This document shows, piece after piece, positions 61,813 through 64,000 of a stretch of DNA of 64,000 nt. This DNA comes from Desulfatitalea sp. BRH_c12. Its GTDB lineage: Bacteria; Desulfobacterota; Desulfobacteria; Desulfobacterales; Desulfosarcinaceae. Both the position numbers and the translations under genes were made by a program. Position 1 is the stretch's first letter; the number at the start of each line of letters is the position of its first letter. Under the pieces are notes generated by a model. The model saw nothing but the letters and a program-made list of their open reading frames with translations, was not told the DNA's origin and did no database searches. The stretch is from contig LADR01000012.1 in assembly GCA_000961655.1 (NCBI GenBank), positions 180,841 to 244,840 on the forward strand, read 5' to 3'.

Positions 61813-64000
61813 ATGTTAAAACCCATCGTTTCCCGCAGCTTGCTCCTCACGGTATATTTTCTCATGGCAGTTGCTGCCTGCGTTCAGGCTGGCGACTGTC
61901 CGCCCTTTAAGACCGAATGGGGCTTTTACGGTAACTTCACCGCCGCAATGGGAATGAGCGTCGCTCAGATCACACCGCAATCTCCTGCGGCGGCAGCCGG
62001 CCTGCACGCCGGCGACGTGATCACCGCCATGAACGGCGACGCGGTCAAGGGCTACACTGATTTTGCGCGCCCGCCGTATGTGCCGGTCCGGCTGCTGATC
62101 GATCGGCAGGGGGCGCGGATCGAAAGGACCATCATCCCCGGTGGCGTTGTGCGGCTCGCGGTGCGGGAACTGAAAAAAGAGTTCAGTATCCCCGGCGTGC
62201 TCGTCGCGGATGACGATACGGCGGTCTCCGTGATCGAAGGGCTGGACCATATCAACGTGCTCGATCAGATCGTGCTGGATCCCGCGTCGGGACAGGTCGC
62301 CGTGATCGGCCATTATGATGCCGATTATGCCACGGGAAGCATCCCCTACCTCGATCTGCTCAAGACTGCCATGGTGCATCCCACACCGGTCCTCAACCTG
62401 GTCCCCACCCCGCAGACTATGGCAGAGCTCACGGCCGCCGAGGGTAAGTTCAATAATTTCAAACAAATGGTTGAAGTCGTTCGGGGGCATCCGGACCTCG
62501 AACGCGACCGGCAGCTCATGATCCGGGAGCTGGCCAAGGGCTACGGCCTGTCACCGGAGCAGTATGCCGACTGGTACAATTACGTCAAACTGGTCAAAAA
62601 CAAGGATGTCTTTCCGCCGCCGCCCATCCGCGCCATTCAGATCAATGTTTTTGCCAATCTCGGGTACAGTGACATTGCCCGGGCATTGCCGCTCACGTTC
62701 GAGAATACGACCGCGGCGGCCATCCAAGCCATGCAGGTGCTGGGCCTGGGCGCCGAGGCCGACGCCATCCTCGGCCGCAACGCGGAGGCCGATGCAACCC
62801 TGGAAGCCCTGCTGGTCTCGGTCTATCTCGCCGTTTTGCAATCGGCCACGCCGGCGCCGCCGGAAGAGGTGGCCGCGCTGCGCAGCTCCTACGAGGCCGG
62901 AAATACGGCCTGGGATAAGGTTCTCAAGGCGGTCCAGAATCTGTTGATGCCCTATTCACGCAAAGAGAGTGCACCCGTGCCGGCGAATTCGGCGGCGCGG
63001 CCACTGGGCGGGGGGCCCATCGAGGCGCCGCCGGCCTGGAGCGACCCATCAAACCTGATGAATGCGGCCTTTAACAACATCACCATCTCCAGCGCGGCGG
63101 TGATGTTCCTGGAAGGGTTTTCCACCCCTTTTGCCACCATCGTGCCGCTGGAGCTGGATGGCCGCTCCCAGCTGGCCAGGATCATGTATGAAGCCGACTA
63201 TGCGCTCAAGAGCATCAATGTGCGGCCGGAGCTGTTTGAGGAGATTCCCGGCAGCCGCAACCGCACCGTGTACGAGTTCGAACAGGGGTTGTATGCGAAA
63301 CGGGATGCGGCAAAGAAAATCAACTACCGCCAGTGGCTCGAGCCGGAAATGGTCGACATGACCGTCTCTCCGGCAAATACGGTGGTCTCTTTCAAGGCCT
63401 CCAGGATGCTGTACCGTTTTGCCGACGACAGCCAGCGCTGGGGCCGACCCCCGGACACGGAGCTGGCACAGGATTACGCGGCCTGGTGCGCACAGGTCAT
63501 GAATCACTACGATGCCTATGCCCACGTGGTGCCGGCCTTTCACAAGATCAGGGAGGTTGCCAAGGTGGTCGCGCTGGCCAACTGGGCGCATGCGCAGAAG
63601 ATCTCGTTCGACCTGAAGAGCGTCGTGCAGGAAGAATGGGACATGCCGGAAACGGTGCCGGCCTTCTTTTATCTGGGCAAAGCGACTTTCCATCTGTCCG
63701 ATGGTACCTCGATCTGCAGAACCCCGCGCGCCTTCGAAGGCGGCGTGACGTTCAAGAAGATCGGCAACTGGACCCAGATCACCCCTTCGACCAGCACTAC
63801 CACGGAAGTCTCCAGACAGCTGACCCTGAGCAGCCAACTCGGCCGGAAGGCGGTCAAGGCAGCGGCCGACGGCGATCTGGAAAAAGCCCGTTATCTGGCC
63901 GAACTCAGCGCGCAGGCCATGACAGGATCGCTGACCAGCAGCGATTTGCCGACATTGAACATTGTGCTGCCGCCGGCGCAGCCGGCGCCGGCCGCGCCGG
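61813..64000 (+). CDS. Large exported PDZ-domain protein of unknown function (cut by window edge)
   Basis: The frame stays open from the ATG at 61813 to the window end (729 codons). A signal peptide is likely (SLLLTVYFLMAVAACVQAG). Residues about 35-115 form a PDZ domain: MGMSVAQITPQSPAAAAGLH, AGDVITAMNGDAVKGYTDFA, PVRLLIDRQGARIERTI. The middle part (about 130-560) has charged helical motifs such as HPDLERDRQLMIRELAKGYG and VQNLLMPYSRKES, with no catalytic signature that I recognise. The visible end is Ala/Pro-rich (LPPAQPAPAAP), a linker into a further domain. Codon use is consistent with real coding. GGAG lies upstream. Confidence 0.75.
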   Translation, partial: MLKPIVSRSLLLTVYFLMAVAACVQAGDCPPFKTEWGFYGNFTAAMGMSVAQITPQSPAAAAGLHAGDVITAMNGDAVKGYTDFARPPYVPVRLLIDRQGARIERTIIPGGVVRLAVRELKKEFSIPGVLVADDDTAVSVIEGLDHINVLDQIVLDPASGQVAVIGHYDADYATGSIPYLDLLKTAMVHPTPVLNLVPTPQTMAELTAAEGKFNNFKQMVEVVRGHPDLERDRQLMIRELAKGYGLSPEQYADWYNYVKLVKNKDVFPPPPIRAIQINVFANLGYSDIARALPLTFENTTAAAIQAMQVLGLGAEADAILGRNAEADATLEALLVSVYLAVLQSATPAPPEEVAALRSSYEAGNTAWDKVLKAVQNLLMPYSRKESAPVPANSAARPLGGGPIEAPPAWSDPSNLMNAAFNNITISSAAVMFLEGFSTPFATIVPLELDGRSQLARIMYEADYALKSINVRPELFEEIPGSRNRTVYEFEQGLYAKRDAAKKINYRQWLEPEMVDMTVSPANTVVSFKASRMLYRFADDSQRWGRPPDTELAQDYAAWCAQVMNHYDAYAHVVPAFHKIREVAKVVALANWAHAQKISFDLKSVVQEEWDMPETVPAFFYLGKATFHLSDGTSICRTPRAFEGGVTFKKIGNWTQITPSTSTTTEVSRQLTLSSQLGRKAVKAAADGDLEKARYLAELSAQAMTGSLTSSDLPTLNIVLPPAQPAPAAP

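Overview
The window looks like a chromosomal segment of a Gram-negative, probably anaerobic bacterium of the Desulfobacterota (Desulfobacterales-like). The reasons are outer-membrane functions (tripartite RND efflux, EptA-type lipid A transfer), several NtrC-type sigma-54 activators with sigma-54 promoter motifs, a dihaem cytochrome c relic, a TauE/SafE exporter beside universal-stress proteins, and moderately GC-rich coding sequence. This assignment is an inference; there is no rRNA or taxonomic marker, and I saw no tRNA gene, CRISPR array or intact insertion sequence.

Layout. 1-8.5 kb: a TetR regulator (cut by the left edge) faces a livKHMGF-type ABC importer operon, followed by an exported tannase/feruloyl-esterase-family enzyme and a clear terminator. 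An 18-bp perfect palindrome lies between regulator and operon, which suggests uptake and hydrolysis of an ester or aromatic-type substrate. 8.5-19.6 kb: a PAS histidine kinase, a decayed copy of a response-regulator/metallophosphatase pair, the intact OmpR-type two-component system and metallophosphatase, then a TVP38 protein, an ArnT-like glycosyltransferase, an EptA-like phosphoethanolamine transferase and a GT2 glycosyltransferase. This resembles an envelope (lipid A) modification island. 20-27.5 kb: small membrane and stress proteins, a wrecked gnd-pgl remnant, an alpha-glucan phosphorylase, an NfeD-like protein and a dihaem cytochrome c pseudogene. 28-30.1 kb: an MprF-like lysyltransferase lacking its N-terminal third and joined to a CheB relic.

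30.4-39.2 kb: a histidine kinase/NtrC-type regulator pair convergent with a Lon protease that carries a receiver domain inserted between its helical domain and its AAA+ module, then a stress/transport operon (USP-like/membrane ORF, TauE/SafE exporter, cytidylate-kinase-like protein, second USP). The Lon receiver closely resembles the neighbouring regulator's receiver. This is the most unusual system in the window: it suggests one kinase signalling to both a transcription activator and a protease. 39.5-41.5 kb: trpS and a TPR lipoprotein. 41.6-50.5 kb: copper/silver resistance, with a Tat-exported multicopper oxidase diverging from a cusCBA-type efflux operon and a periplasmic accessory protein. 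50.6-55.6 kb: a ZraSR-like kinase/regulator pair flanked on both sides by small genes, each preceded by a sigma-54 promoter and the same inverted repeat (GCGCA-N5-TGCGC). This looks like a compact, self-contained regulon. 55.8-64 kb: a PP2C phosphatase and a Ser/Thr kinase fused to a formylglycine-enzyme-like outer domain, a DUF3015/DUF4105 pair, a YHS-domain metal protein, and a large PDZ protein running off the right edge.

The many remnants (crotonase, response regulator, metallophosphatase, gnd, pgl, dihaem cytochrome c, mprF/cheB) show a segment that has been repeatedly rearranged and eroded between intact operons.
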